In this document: positions 1-7,483 of the stretch, piece by piece
How the letters are laid out: each line of letters begins with the position of its first letter
Position numbering within the stretch: the stretch's first letter is position 1
DNA from: Sphingopyxis sp.
GTDB lineage: Bacteria > Pseudomonadota > Alphaproteobacteria > Sphingomonadales > Sphingomonadaceae
Direction of reading: 5' to 3'
NCBI GenBank assembly: GCA_016793775.1
Contig: JAEULK010000058.1
Coordinates: 1 to 37,151, forward strand
DNA: 37,151 nucleotides
The notes under the pieces: generated by a model
What the model was told of the DNA's origin: nothing
The model's database searches: none
Seen by the model: only the letters and a program-made list of their open reading frames with translations
Program-made: the position numbers and the translations under genes

Positions 1-420
1 AGCTGGGCGTTCGTGATCCTGCGCAACTGTTTCCTGTCGCAGATGCGGCGCAAGAAATTCACCGCCGATTATGACGAGATCGCCGCCGAGCGCCTGCTCG
101 TCGCGCCCGACGACCAGGACGACAGCCTGCATCTGGGCGACGTCCAGCGTGGGCTGTTGATGCTGCCCATCGACCAGCGCGAGGCGCTGGTGCTGATCGG
201 TGCCGGGCAGTTGTCCTATGAGGAGGCGGCGGCGATCTGTGGCTGCGCGGTGGGGACGATGAAGAGCCGCGTGTCGCGCGCGCGCACCGCATTGCACGAT
301 ATATTGGAGGGCGGCCAGATGCCGCGCCGCAGCGGCGACGCGCTGCCCGCGAGCGAGGTGTTCCGCAGCATCATGGACGATGTCGACAGCCTGACCTCGA
401 ACGGGCCGAGCGGGGGGTAG
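1..420 (+). CDS. ecfG: ECF sigma factor, EcfG-type general stress response (3' part)
   Basis: The frame is open from the first base, so the N-terminus lies outside the window and the GTG at 13 is probably not the true start. The visible 139 residues begin in region 2.4 (AFVILRNCFLSQMRRKKF). A region 4 helix-turn-helix follows near residues 70-100 (LSYEEAAAICGCAVGTMKS, then RVSRART). The protein is expected to direct RNA polymerase to GGAAC/CGTT-type promoters during general stress. It would be held by the anti-sigma factor NepR and released when phosphorylated PhyR binds NepR. The convergent phyR gene supports this assignment. nepR is not in the window and may lie just upstream. Family call firm; the EcfG subgroup is inferred from context. 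Confidence 0.85.
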   Translation, partial: SWAFVILRNCFLSQMRRKKFTADYDEIAAERLLVAPDDQDDSLHLGDVQRGLLMLPIDQREALVLIGAGQLSYEEAAAICGCAVGTMKSRVSRARTALHDILEGGQMPRRSGDALPASEVFRSIMDDVDSLTSNGPSGG

Positions 421-428
421 CCTATGTT

Positions 429-450
429 CCCCTCCCGCAAGCGGGAGGGG
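429..450. repeat. Perfect 10-bp-stem hairpin between convergent ecfG and phyR
   Basis: Arms 429-438 and 441-450 are exact reverse complements (CCCCTCCCGC / GCGGGAGGGG). The hairpin fills the 36-bp gap between two convergent stop codons. It could end transcription from both sides, but neither side has a T-run, so it is not a canonical intrinsic terminator. Related C-rich/G-rich stems occur at 33915-33940 and 36794-36816. Confidence 0.6.
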
Positions 451-456
451 AGAAGA

Positions 457-1245
457 TCAGGCGGCCAGTTGCGGCGTGAAGAGCAGGCTCTGGCTGATCG
501 CCGCGCGCACCGTGTTTTCGCGGAACGGCTTCGAGATCAGGAAGGTCGGCTCGACGCGATTGCCGGTGAGCAGCTTTTCGGGGAAGGCGGTGATGAAGAT
601 CGCCGGCACCGGGGCGATCGCCAATATGTCCTGCACCGCGTCGATCCCCGAGGAGCCGTCGGCGAGCTGGATGTCGGCGAGCACCAGTCCGGCATCGCTG
701 TTCGCGAACGCGGCGACGGCGTCCGCATGGGTGGTCGCGACCCCGGCGACTTCGTGGCCGAGATCGCGGACGATCTGTTCGAGGTCCATCGCGATCAGCG
801 GCTCGTCCTCGATGATCAGCACCGAGGTGCGCGATTCGCGTTCGAGATCCTCGACCGCCTCGCCGAGCAGGATTGCGACGGTCGCATCGTCGGTGCCGGT
901 GATCAGCGATGCTTCCTCGTTGGAAAAGCCTTCGAGCGCGGTGAGCAGCAGAATCTGGCGGCCGAGCGGGGTCAGGCGCGACAGGCGGCGGGTCGCGGCG
1001 CGCACGAAGGCGGTTTCGTCGTCGGCCTCGCCATCCTCGATGAAGGCGCTTTCCCAGATGCGGTGGAAGGTGCGGTAGAGGTCGATGCGGATGCCGTCGT
1101 CGGTCCGGAATTCGTCGGGCGCGGCGACGATCACCTCCAGCATGGTATGCACGAAATTGTCGCCATGCTGCTGGCTGCCGGTCAGCGCGCGCGCATAGCG
1201 ACGCAGGAACGGCAGATGTCCGCGGATTTCTTCGCCCAAGCTCAT
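457..1245 (-). CDS. phyR: PhyR: sigma-factor-mimic response regulator of the general stress response
   Basis: The 262-aa product has an N-terminal ECF-sigma-like domain (about 1-135) and a C-terminal receiver domain (about 140-258). Asp191 in LADIQL is the expected phosphoacceptor, with the acidic pair IIEDEP at 144-149 and Lys239 in SKPF. FITAFPEKLLTG (217-228) resembles the PhyR-type receiver signature. Phosphorylated PhyR is known to bind NepR through its sigma-like domain and so free EcfG. The ATG at 1245 is chosen because a strong GGAGG lies just upstream and the product then has family-typical length and layout. The open frame runs much further upstream but only antisense to the kinase gene. 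Confidence 0.95.
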   Translation of the reverse strand: MSLGEEIRGHLPFLRRYARALTGSQQHGDNFVHTMLEVIVAAPDEFRTDDGIRIDLYRTFHRIWESAFIEDGEADDETAFVRAATRRLSRLTPLGRQILLLTALEGFSNEEASLITGTDDATVAILLGEAVEDLERESRTSVLIIEDEPLIAMDLEQIVRDLGHEVAGVATTHADAVAAFANSDAGLVLADIQLADGSSGIDAVQDILAIAPVPAIFITAFPEKLLTGNRVEPTFLISKPFRENTVRAAISQSLLFTPQLAA

Positions 1246-1270
1246 GCAGATACCTCCCTCTGGAAAAACC

Positions 1271-1298
1271 AATACGCGCAGGCGAGCGATCGGGTTCC
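1271..1298 (-). promoter_or_regulatory. EcfG-type (general stress sigma) promoter of phyR
   Basis: Read on the minus strand, GGAAC (1298-1294) is followed after 17 nt by CGTATT (1276-1271). This matches the alphaproteobacterial EcfG consensus GGAAC-N16/17-CGTT except for one -10 base. The -10 ends about 25 nt upstream of the phyR ATG, leaving room for the GGAGG ribosome binding site. It implies positive feedback of the sigma factor on phyR, as known in related bacteria. Confidence 0.75.
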
Positions 1299-1464
1299 GG
1301 TGGCGGAGTCGGAATCTGCGCAACTTGTTCGCACGCGATGCGTAACAGGGCTGGGACGCTGTTGGGCCGCGGCGCGGGGGATTGGCTTTCGCCTTCTTTC
1401 GCTTCGTCTGGTCACCCTGTTTGTTTAAGGACCGAATCATGGCACAGCGACCCCGGGATATGGC

Positions 1465-2973
1465 GTGATGACGCCGGGGGATGACAGGGGGGCAGGCTTG
1501 GCGGACGGTGGGGATCGGGACCTGGCGCACGACGAAGACCGGCGGCTGCGCACGCTGCGCGAATATCGCATCCTGGACACCGCGCCCGAACCGGCATTCG
1601 ACCGGGTGACCAAGCTCGTCGCCGATCTGTTCGACGCGCCCATCGTGCTTGTTTCTTTGATCGACGATTGCCGGCAATGGTTCAAATCGGCGGTGGGTCT
1701 CGACGTCGCCGAGACGCCGCGCGATATCAGCTTCTGTCAGTTCGTGGTCGCCGCGAACAAGCCGATGGTCGTGACCGATGCCTTGGCCGATCCGCGTTTT
1801 CGCGACAATCCGCTGGTTACCGGGGCCCCCGACATCCGCTTCTACGCCGGGGTTCCGCTGCGCGCCTATAATGAGGTCGTGCTGGGTACCTTGTGCGTCA
1901 TCGACCGCAAGCCGCGCCCGCCGCTGACCCCCGCCGAAATCGAACGGCTTGAGGATTTCGCGGCGATCATCATGGCCGAGGCCGACCTTCGCCGGATCAG
2001 TATCGAGCGCGACGCTGCGGGCCATATGCTCGAACGCGCGCTGGATTTTTCGGGGGTGGCGACCTGGCAGCTCGACCCGCGCACCGACAAGCTGCGCTGG
2101 CACGGTGCGGTCGCCGAGCTGTGGGGTGCCGATTACGAGAGCGCGCTCGCCACCGCGGAACAGGCATTCGAGCGTATCCATCCCGAAGATCATGCGCTGG
2201 TGCGCGCGGTGCTCGAGGATTCGATGGCGAACGGCACGCCCTATGCGGTCGAGCATCGCATCCTGCACCCCGAGCGCGGCATCCGCTGGCTGTCGATCCG
2301 CGGCGACTGGGACGTGCGCTCGAACGACGCGCTGCTGACCGGGGTCAGCATCGACATCACCGAACAGCGCAACCGGCGCGACAATGACACGATATTGATG
2401 CGCGAGCTGCACCACCGGATGCGCAACCTGTTCGCGACGGTGGGTGCGATCATCTCGCTGACCCGCCACGCCGCGACCGACGTCGATGACTATGTCGACC
2501 GGATCAGCAGCCGGCTCGACGCACTCAACCGCGCGCAGAATGTCCTGCTCGGCGCCAATTTCCTGACCGGGTCGATGCACGCGCTGATGCGCGAGGTCGA
2601 GGCGGCCTTTCCGCGCGTCATCTGGTCGGGTCCCGACCTGGAGCTGCCCGAAAATGCCGTGGTCGCGATGGCCTTGCTGTTCAACGAACTGGCGACCAAC
2701 GCGGTCAAGCATGGCGCGCTCGCGAGCGAGACCGGGCAGGTCGGGGTGCATTGGACGCAGGATGCCGAAGGCGAGGCCGACCGCCGGTTCGAGCTGGTCT
2801 GGACCGAAAGCGGCGGCGCGCCGGTCGAGGGCCCCCCGGAGCGGACGAGCTTTGGTACCTTGCTGATGGAGCGCAGCGTGCGTAACAATCTGGGCGGGAC
2901 GATCGAGCGGCGCTGGGAGCCGGGCGGTCTGGTCTGCACGATCACGCTTCCGGCGAAGTGGCGAGAGGCGTAA
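1465..2973 (+). CDS. HWE-family sensor histidine kinase (GAF-PAS-HWE)
   Basis: The 502-aa soluble kinase has no evident membrane segment. A GAF domain spans about 45-170 (for example RFYAGVPLRAYNEVVLGTLC), a PAS/PAC domain about 190-300 ending in GVSIDITEQ, and then the HWE catalytic core. The phosphoacceptor is probably His317 in ELHHRMRNLF. The ATPase part shows LLFNELATNAVKHGAL and the family's WxE motif in VWTESGG. HWE kinases and related kinases phosphorylate PhyR, and the gene lies divergent from phyR, so PhyR is the likely partner (inference). The start is GTG 1465 or ATG 1468; neither has a good ribosome binding site. An ATG at 1439 is in another frame and stops after nine codons. Confidence 0.88.
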   Translation: MMTPGDDRGAGLADGGDRDLAHDEDRRLRTLREYRILDTAPEPAFDRVTKLVADLFDAPIVLVSLIDDCRQWFKSAVGLDVAETPRDISFCQFVVAANKPMVVTDALADPRFRDNPLVTGAPDIRFYAGVPLRAYNEVVLGTLCVIDRKPRPPLTPAEIERLEDFAAIIMAEADLRRISIERDAAGHMLERALDFSGVATWQLDPRTDKLRWHGAVAELWGADYESALATAEQAFERIHPEDHALVRAVLEDSMANGTPYAVEHRILHPERGIRWLSIRGDWDVRSNDALLTGVSIDITEQRNRRDNDTILMRELHHRMRNLFATVGAIISLTRHAATDVDDYVDRISSRLDALNRAQNVLLGANFLTGSMHALMREVEAAFPRVIWSGPDLELPENAVVAMALLFNELATNAVKHGALASETGQVGVHWTQDAEGEADRRFELVWTESGGAPVEGPPERTSFGTLLMERSVRNNLGGTIERRWEPGGLVCTITLPAKWREA

Positions 2974-2996
2974 TAGAAGAGGCGGGGGCCTTGAAC

Positions 2997-3737
2997 ATGG
3001 CATTGGAAGCGCTGGTCGCGCGCTTGTCCTTCTACAGCGAAATCGGCGACGCCGAGCGGGCCAAGCTGCTCGCGCTCGGCAGCAAGGTGCGAAGCTTTGC
3101 CGCGGGGCAGGAAATCGTCAGCGCGGGCGAGCCGATGGACGCGGTGCTGGTGATGCGCGACGGCTGGGCCGCACGCTACAAGGAACTGGAGGACGGGCGC
3201 CGCCAAATCCTCAACATATTGCTGCCAGGCGATATCTTCGACCTGCAGGTGCTGGTCGCGGCCGAGGCCGACCATAGCGTGCTCGCGATCACCGCCGGGT
3301 CGGCCTATGCGATTCCGCCGCAGGCGGTGCGCGATGTGATGTCGGGATCGGGAGCATTGACCATGGCCTTCTGGTGGACCCAGGTCCAGGAGGAGGCGTT
3401 CCTGCGCGAACAGATCGTGCGCAACGGGCGGCAGAGCGCGCAGGAGCGGATCGGGCATCTGCTGCTCGAACTCCATCGCCGCGCGCAGATCGTCAATCTG
3501 GCGAACGGCGACGCGATGCGGTTGCCGATGACACAGACGCAGATCGCCGACACGCTGGGGCTGACCCCGATCCACACCAATAGGGTGCTGCGGCGGCTGG
3601 TGCGCGAGGGCTATATCGAGATGAACCGGCAGTGGATCCGTTTCCTCGACGCCGATGCGCTGGCGGCGATGTGCGATTTCGACCCCGCTTATTTTCACCT
3701 CGACGCGTTCCGGATGCGGTTGGGGCGGAGCGGCTAA
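2997..3737 (+). CDS. Crp/Fnr-family transcriptional regulator
   Basis: The 246-aa protein has an N-terminal cyclic-nucleotide-binding-type beta-roll (about 5-125; GDIFDLQVLV, MRDGWAARYKE) and a C-terminal HTH_CRP domain (about 145-215; MTQTQIADTLGLTPIHTNRV then LRRLVREG). No Fnr-type cysteine cluster is seen, so oxygen sensing through an Fe-S cluster is unlikely. The ligand is unknown. The start is taken at ATG 2997 with a purine-rich GAGGCGGGGG upstream; a longer start at 2958 would overlap the kinase gene. The short gap to the kinase suggests co-transcription and a possible link to stress signalling. Such Crp-like genes often sit near stress and light regulators in sphingomonads. Confidence 0.85.
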   Translation: MALEALVARLSFYSEIGDAERAKLLALGSKVRSFAAGQEIVSAGEPMDAVLVMRDGWAARYKELEDGRRQILNILLPGDIFDLQVLVAAEADHSVLAITAGSAYAIPPQAVRDVMSGSGALTMAFWWTQVQEEAFLREQIVRNGRQSAQERIGHLLLELHRRAQIVNLANGDAMRLPMTQTQIADTLGLTPIHTNRVLRRLVREGYIEMNRQWIRFLDADALAAMCDFDPAYFHLDAFRMRLGRSG

Positions 3738-3746
3738 CCTAGGTTT

Positions 3747-3761
3747 GTTCTTTTTTTGTTC
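3747..3761 (+). promoter_or_regulatory. LexA (SOS) box upstream of the DNA repair operon
   Basis: A perfect GTTC-N7-GTTC lies here: GTTC at 3747-3750, seven T residues, GTTC at 3758-3761. This is the LexA recognition pattern of alphaproteobacteria. It falls between the stop of the Crp-like gene and the first codon of a four-gene repair operon, about 20 bp before ATG 3782. It predicts LexA repression and DNA-damage induction of the genes at 3782-9060. Confidence 0.8.
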
Positions 3762-3781
3762 CGCATGCTATGCCGGTCGGT

Positions 3782-5032
3782 ATGAGCAGCAAGACGATTC
3801 TCCAGAAGCTCGCGGTGCTGGCGGACGCTGCCAAATATGATGCGTCCTGCGCCTCGTCGGGGACGGTGAAGCGCGATTCCACAGGTACGAAGGGGATCGG
3901 ATCGACCGAGGGCATGGGCATCTGCCACAGCTATGCGCCCGACGGGCGCTGCATCTCGCTGCTGAAAATCCTGCTCACCAATTTCTGCGTCTATGACTGC
4001 CGCTTCTGCATCAACCGCGCGTCGAGCAATGTCGAACGCGCGCGTTTCAGCCCGCAGGATGTCGTCGCGCTGACGCTCGATTTCTACAAGCGCAACTATA
4101 TCGAGGGGCTGTTCCTTTCCTCGGGGATCATCCGATCGGAAGATTATACGATGGAGCAGCTCGTCGAGGTCGCGCGCATCCTGCGCGAGGAGCATCTTTT
4201 CCAGGGCTATATCCATCTCAAGACGATCGCGGGCGCCGACCCCGCGCTGGTCGCGCTCGCGGGGCTCTATGCCGATCGCCTGTCGACCAATGTCGAGCTG
4301 CCGACCAAGGCGGGGCTGGAGAGCTTCGCGCCGGAGAAGAAGCCCGCGACGATCCGCAAGACGATGGCGTCGGTGCGCGTCGGCGCCGAAGATGCGATCG
4401 ACGCCGCCAAAAACAGGCTGATCGGCAAGGCGAAGCCGCCGCGCTTCGCGCCTGCGGGGCAGTCAACGCAGATGATCGTCGGCGCCGACGCGGCGCGCGA
4501 CGACGACATATTGGCGACCGCGGACAATCTCTATTCGGGCTATCACCTGCGCCGCGTCTATTATTCGGCGTACAGCCCGATCCCCGACGCGAGCAGCGCG
4601 CTGCCGCCGGTGCGCCCGCCTTTGATGCGCGAGCATCGGTTGTACCAGGCCGATTGGCTGCTGCGCTTCTATGGCTTCGCGCCGCAAGAGATCATGGAGG
4701 GGGCGAGCGGGGGCATGCTCGACCTCGCGATCGATCCCAAGCTCGCCTGGGCGCTGATGCGGCGCGACATCTTTCCCGTCGATATCAACCGCGCCCCGCG
4801 CGAATTGCTGCTGCGCGTGCCGGGATTGGGCACGCGCGCGGTCGACCGGATCGTCGCGGTGCGGCGCACCGGCAAGCTGCGGCTGGGCGATCTGGCCAAG
4901 CTGACGGCGTCGGTGAAGAAGGTCCTGCCGTTCATCGTGACGCTCGACTGGCGGCCGGGGAAGCTCACCGACAGCGCCGACCTGCGCGCGCGCTTTGCGC
5001 CGCCGGCGGAGCAGCTGGCGCTCGCCCTGTGA
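3782..5032 (+). CDS. Putative DNA modification/repair radical SAM protein (UDG-linked)
   Basis: A 416-aa radical SAM enzyme. The cluster motif CVYDCRFC (C-x3-C-x2-C, about residues 69-76) lies in ILLTNFCVYDCRFCINR and should bind the [4Fe-4S] cluster that cleaves SAM. The N-terminus LAVLADAAKYDASCASSG and the stretch GRCISLLKILLTNF fit the family named for its linkage to uracil-DNA-glycosylase-like genes. A C-terminal helix-hairpin-helix (DINRAPRELLLRVPGLGTR) supports DNA binding. The substrate is unknown. ATG 3782 is preferred; an in-frame ATG at 3770 would add four residues, and neither has a clear ribosome binding site. It is first in an operon with the UdgX fusion 10 bp downstream and follows a LexA box. 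Confidence 0.88.
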   Translation: MSSKTILQKLAVLADAAKYDASCASSGTVKRDSTGTKGIGSTEGMGICHSYAPDGRCISLLKILLTNFCVYDCRFCINRASSNVERARFSPQDVVALTLDFYKRNYIEGLFLSSGIIRSEDYTMEQLVEVARILREEHLFQGYIHLKTIAGADPALVALAGLYADRLSTNVELPTKAGLESFAPEKKPATIRKTMASVRVGAEDAIDAAKNRLIGKAKPPRFAPAGQSTQMIVGADAARDDDILATADNLYSGYHLRRVYYSAYSPIPDASSALPPVRPPLMREHRLYQADWLLRFYGFAPQEIMEGASGGMLDLAIDPKLAWALMRRDIFPVDINRAPRELLLRVPGLGTRAVDRIVAVRRTGKLRLGDLAKLTASVKKVLPFIVTLDWRPGKLTDSADLRARFAPPAEQLALAL

Positions 5033-5042
5033 GGCCCGTTCT

Positions 5043-6470
5043 ATGAAGGAAGTGGTGCTGGAACGGCCGGGCGATTTCGCCGAATGGCGCGGGGTGGCGC
5101 GCGCGCTGCTCGCCGGCGGGGTGGCGCCCGAGGATGTGAGCTGGCGCGGCGGCGAGGAAGGCGCGTCGCTGTTCGGCGATGAGGCGCCGGTGGATGCGGC
5201 GGGCGCGGTGACGCTGCCGCGCGAATTGCTGGCGATGGCGGACCGGGTGATCTGTCATCGCGGCGCCGAAATACCCGCGCGGCTCTATCGCCTCGTCTGG
5301 CGCGCCGCGCGCGAGCGGCAGTTGCTGGCGCGGACGACCGATGCCGACGTCGACTGGCTGCGCAAGACCGACAAGGCGATCCGCCGCGACATTCACAAGA
5401 TGCACGCCTTCGTGCGCTTCCGGCGGCTGGGCGAAGCGGCGGGGCGCGAAAGTTTCGCCGCGTGGTTCGAGCCCGACCACCGCATTTTGCGCCTCACCGC
5501 GCCCTTCTTCCAGCGCCGCTTCTACGGCATGGATTGGGCGATACTCACCCCCGACGCACGCGCCATCTGGCACGACGAGACGCTGAGCTACGGCCCCGGC
5601 GGCACGCGCGGCGAGGTGCCCGAGAGCGATGTCGTCGAGGACCAGTGGCGCACCTATTATGGCGCGATCTTCAACCCCGCGCGGGTCAAGATCGACGCGA
5701 TGCGCGCCGAGATGCCGAAGAAATATTGGCACAATCTGCCCGAAGCGCAGGATATCGCGCCGTTGCTCGCGGGAGCGCGCGCGCGCGTGGAACGGATGCG
5801 CGCGGCCGCCGTTTCGGCTGCGAACCCGCGAACGGAGAAATGGCGCACGCGCGTGGCTGACGACCTGCTTCTCGAAGACGAGCTGACCTCGCTCGGCGCC
5901 GTCGCGCGTGCGGTGGGGCAGTGCACGCGCTGCCCGCTCCACTGCAATGCGACGCAGGCGGTGGCGGGCGAGGGACCGGCGGCGGCGCGGATCATGGTCG
6001 TCGGCGAACAGCCGGGCGATCGGGAGGATCTGCAGGGCCGCCCGTTTGTCGGGCCGGCGGGGCAGGTGCTGGACGCGGCGCTCGACGAAGCGGGGCTCGA
6101 CCGGCGGCGGCTGTTCCTGACCAACGCGGTCAAGCATTTCAAGTTCGAGCCGCGCGGCAAGCGCCGGCTGCACCAGAACCCCACCGCGGGCGAGATCGAC
6201 ATCTGCCGCTGGTGGCTCGACAAGGAGCGCGCGCTGGTGCAGCCCGATTTGATCGTCACGCTGGGCGCGAGCGCTTTGCGCGGGGTGACGGGAAAGAGCG
6301 CGAGCATCAAGTCGATGCGCGGGCAGGTGCACGAATTGGCGGGGGGCACAAAATTGGTCGCGACGATCCACCCCTCCTTCCTGCTGCGCCTGCCCGACCG
6401 GGATCGTGCGGCAGAGGAGCGGGCGGCTTTCGTCGCCGACCTGGCGCGCGCGCGAAAGCTCGCGGCCTGA
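5043..6470 (+). CDS. DUF4130-UdgX fusion: uracil-DNA-crosslinking glycosylase-like protein
   Basis: The 475-aa protein joins an N-terminal DUF4130 domain (about 1-235, unknown role in DNA metabolism) to a family-4-like uracil-DNA glycosylase domain (about 280-470). Candidate Fe-S cysteines are C294, C297, C301 and C388. Motif A is GEQPGDREDLQGRPFVGPAG (321-340), and the C-terminal motif is HPS (443-445). The KRRLH loop at 373-377 is diagnostic of UdgX, whose histidine (here H377) forms a covalent bond with the deoxyribose after uracil excision, trapping the enzyme on DNA. ATG 5043 follows the rSAM stop by 10 bp. A longer frame start at 4995 would overlap the rSAM gene. The two are known neighbours and probably act together, though the joint reaction is unknown. 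Confidence 0.9.
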   Translation: MKEVVLERPGDFAEWRGVARALLAGGVAPEDVSWRGGEEGASLFGDEAPVDAAGAVTLPRELLAMADRVICHRGAEIPARLYRLVWRAARERQLLARTTDADVDWLRKTDKAIRRDIHKMHAFVRFRRLGEAAGRESFAAWFEPDHRILRLTAPFFQRRFYGMDWAILTPDARAIWHDETLSYGPGGTRGEVPESDVVEDQWRTYYGAIFNPARVKIDAMRAEMPKKYWHNLPEAQDIAPLLAGARARVERMRAAAVSAANPRTEKWRTRVADDLLLEDELTSLGAVARAVGQCTRCPLHCNATQAVAGEGPAAARIMVVGEQPGDREDLQGRPFVGPAGQVLDAALDEAGLDRRRLFLTNAVKHFKFEPRGKRRLHQNPTAGEIDICRWWLDKERALVQPDLIVTLGASALRGVTGKSASIKSMRGQVHELAGGTKLVATIHPSFLLRLPDRDRAAEERAAFVADLARARKLAA

Positions 6471-7483
6471 TGGCGAAGGCCAGGACCTGGATCGAACCGC
6501 ATCCGAGCGGCATTTATGTGAAGCCCGCCGATGTGTGGATCGACCCCTCGCGCCCCGTCGAACGCGCCGCCGTCACCCACGGCCATGCCGACCATGCGCG
6601 CAGCGGCCATGGGTCGGTGTTCGCCACCCCCGAAACGCTGGCGATCATGGCGCTGCGCTATGGCGTCGACGCCGAGGCGAGCCACAATGCGGCCTTTCCC
6701 TATGGCGAAGGTTTCGAGCGCGGCGGGGTGCGTTTCAGCTTCCATCCCGCAGGCCATGTGCTGGGCAGCGCGCAGATCCTGATGGAATATGCCGGCGAAA
6801 GGATCGTCGTTACCGGCGATTACAAGCGCCGCGCCGACCCGACGTGCGCGCGCTTCGCGGTGGTGCCGTGCGACATCTTCGTCACCGAGGCGACCTTCGG
6901 CCTGCCGGTGTTCCGCCACCCGCCGACCGAGGGCGAGATCGCCAAGCTGATCGGCGCGGTGCGGGCGGAACCCCAGCGCTCGGTGCTCGTCGGGGCCTAT
7001 GCGCTGGGCAAGGCGCAGCGCGTTATTGCGGAGCTGCGCGAGGCGGGGTGGGATGCGCCGATCTATATCCACGGCGCGCTCGAGAAGATGTGCAACCTCT
7101 ACGCCGTGCATGGCATCGACCTTGGCGAATTGCGGCTGGTTTCAGAGACCGACAAGGCCGAGATGGCGGGGCAGATCGTGCTGGCGCCGCCCTCGGCCCT
7201 GAACGATCGCTGGTCGCGGCGGCTGCCCGATCCGGTCACCGCGATGGCGTCGGGCTGGATGCGCGTGCGCCAGCGGGCGCGGCAGCGGATGGTCGAACTG
7301 CCGCTGGTCATTTCGGACCATGCCGACTGGGACGAACTGACCGCGACGATAATCGACGTGAACCCGAAGGAGACGTGGATCACCCACGGCAGCGAGGACG
7401 GGCTGCTGCGCTGGTGCGAACTGCATCAGCGTAAGGCGCGCGCGCTGCATCTGGTGGGCCGCGACCTGGAGGAGGAATCGTGA
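6470..7483 (+). CDS. Ligase-associated DNA damage response exonuclease (MBL/beta-CASP)
   Basis: The 337-aa protein has the metallo-beta-lactamase signature THGHADHARSGH (ligands H37, H39, D41, H42). Further metal-site motifs are HPAGHVLGS (92-100) and TGDYKR, with ISDHADWDEL and WITHGSEDG near the C-terminus, as in beta-CASP nucleases of the SNM1/CPSF type. Proteins of this type are encoded next to a particular ATP-dependent ligase and are annotated as ligase-associated exonucleases. The start ATG overlaps the UdgX stop by one base (TGATG), and the end overlaps the ligase start by four bases, so all are translationally coupled. Substrate polarity cannot be read from sequence. Confidence 0.88.
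   Translation: MAKARTWIEPHPSGIYVKPADVWIDPSRPVERAAVTHGHADHARSGHGSVFATPETLAIMALRYGVDAEASHNAAFPYGEGFERGGVRFSFHPAGHVLGSAQILMEYAGERIVVTGDYKRRADPTCARFAVVPCDIFVTEATFGLPVFRHPPTEGEIAKLIGAVRAEPQRSVLVGAYALGKAQRVIAELREAGWDAPIYIHGALEKMCNLYAVHGIDLGELRLVSETDKAEMAGQIVLAPPSALNDRWSRRLPDPVTAMASGWMRVRQRARQRMVELPLVISDHADWDELTATIIDVNPKETWITHGSEDGLLRWCELHQRKARALHLVGRDLEEES

Noticed and set aside
429-450. Calling the ecfG/phyR hairpin a canonical bidirectional terminator
   Set aside because: A perfect stem but no T-run on either strand; kept as a repeat.
457-3003. Very long minus-strand open frame (848 codons) covering phyR and running antisense to the kinase gene
   Set aside because: Only the part from ATG 1245 has PhyR domains and a GGAGG site; the rest is arginine/histidine-rich sequence typical of antisense frames in GC-rich DNA.
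4965-6371. Minus-strand open frame of 468 codons opposite the UdgX fusion gene
   Set aside because: Antisense shadow without motifs or ribosome binding site; the plus-strand gene has clear Fe-S and UdgX motifs.
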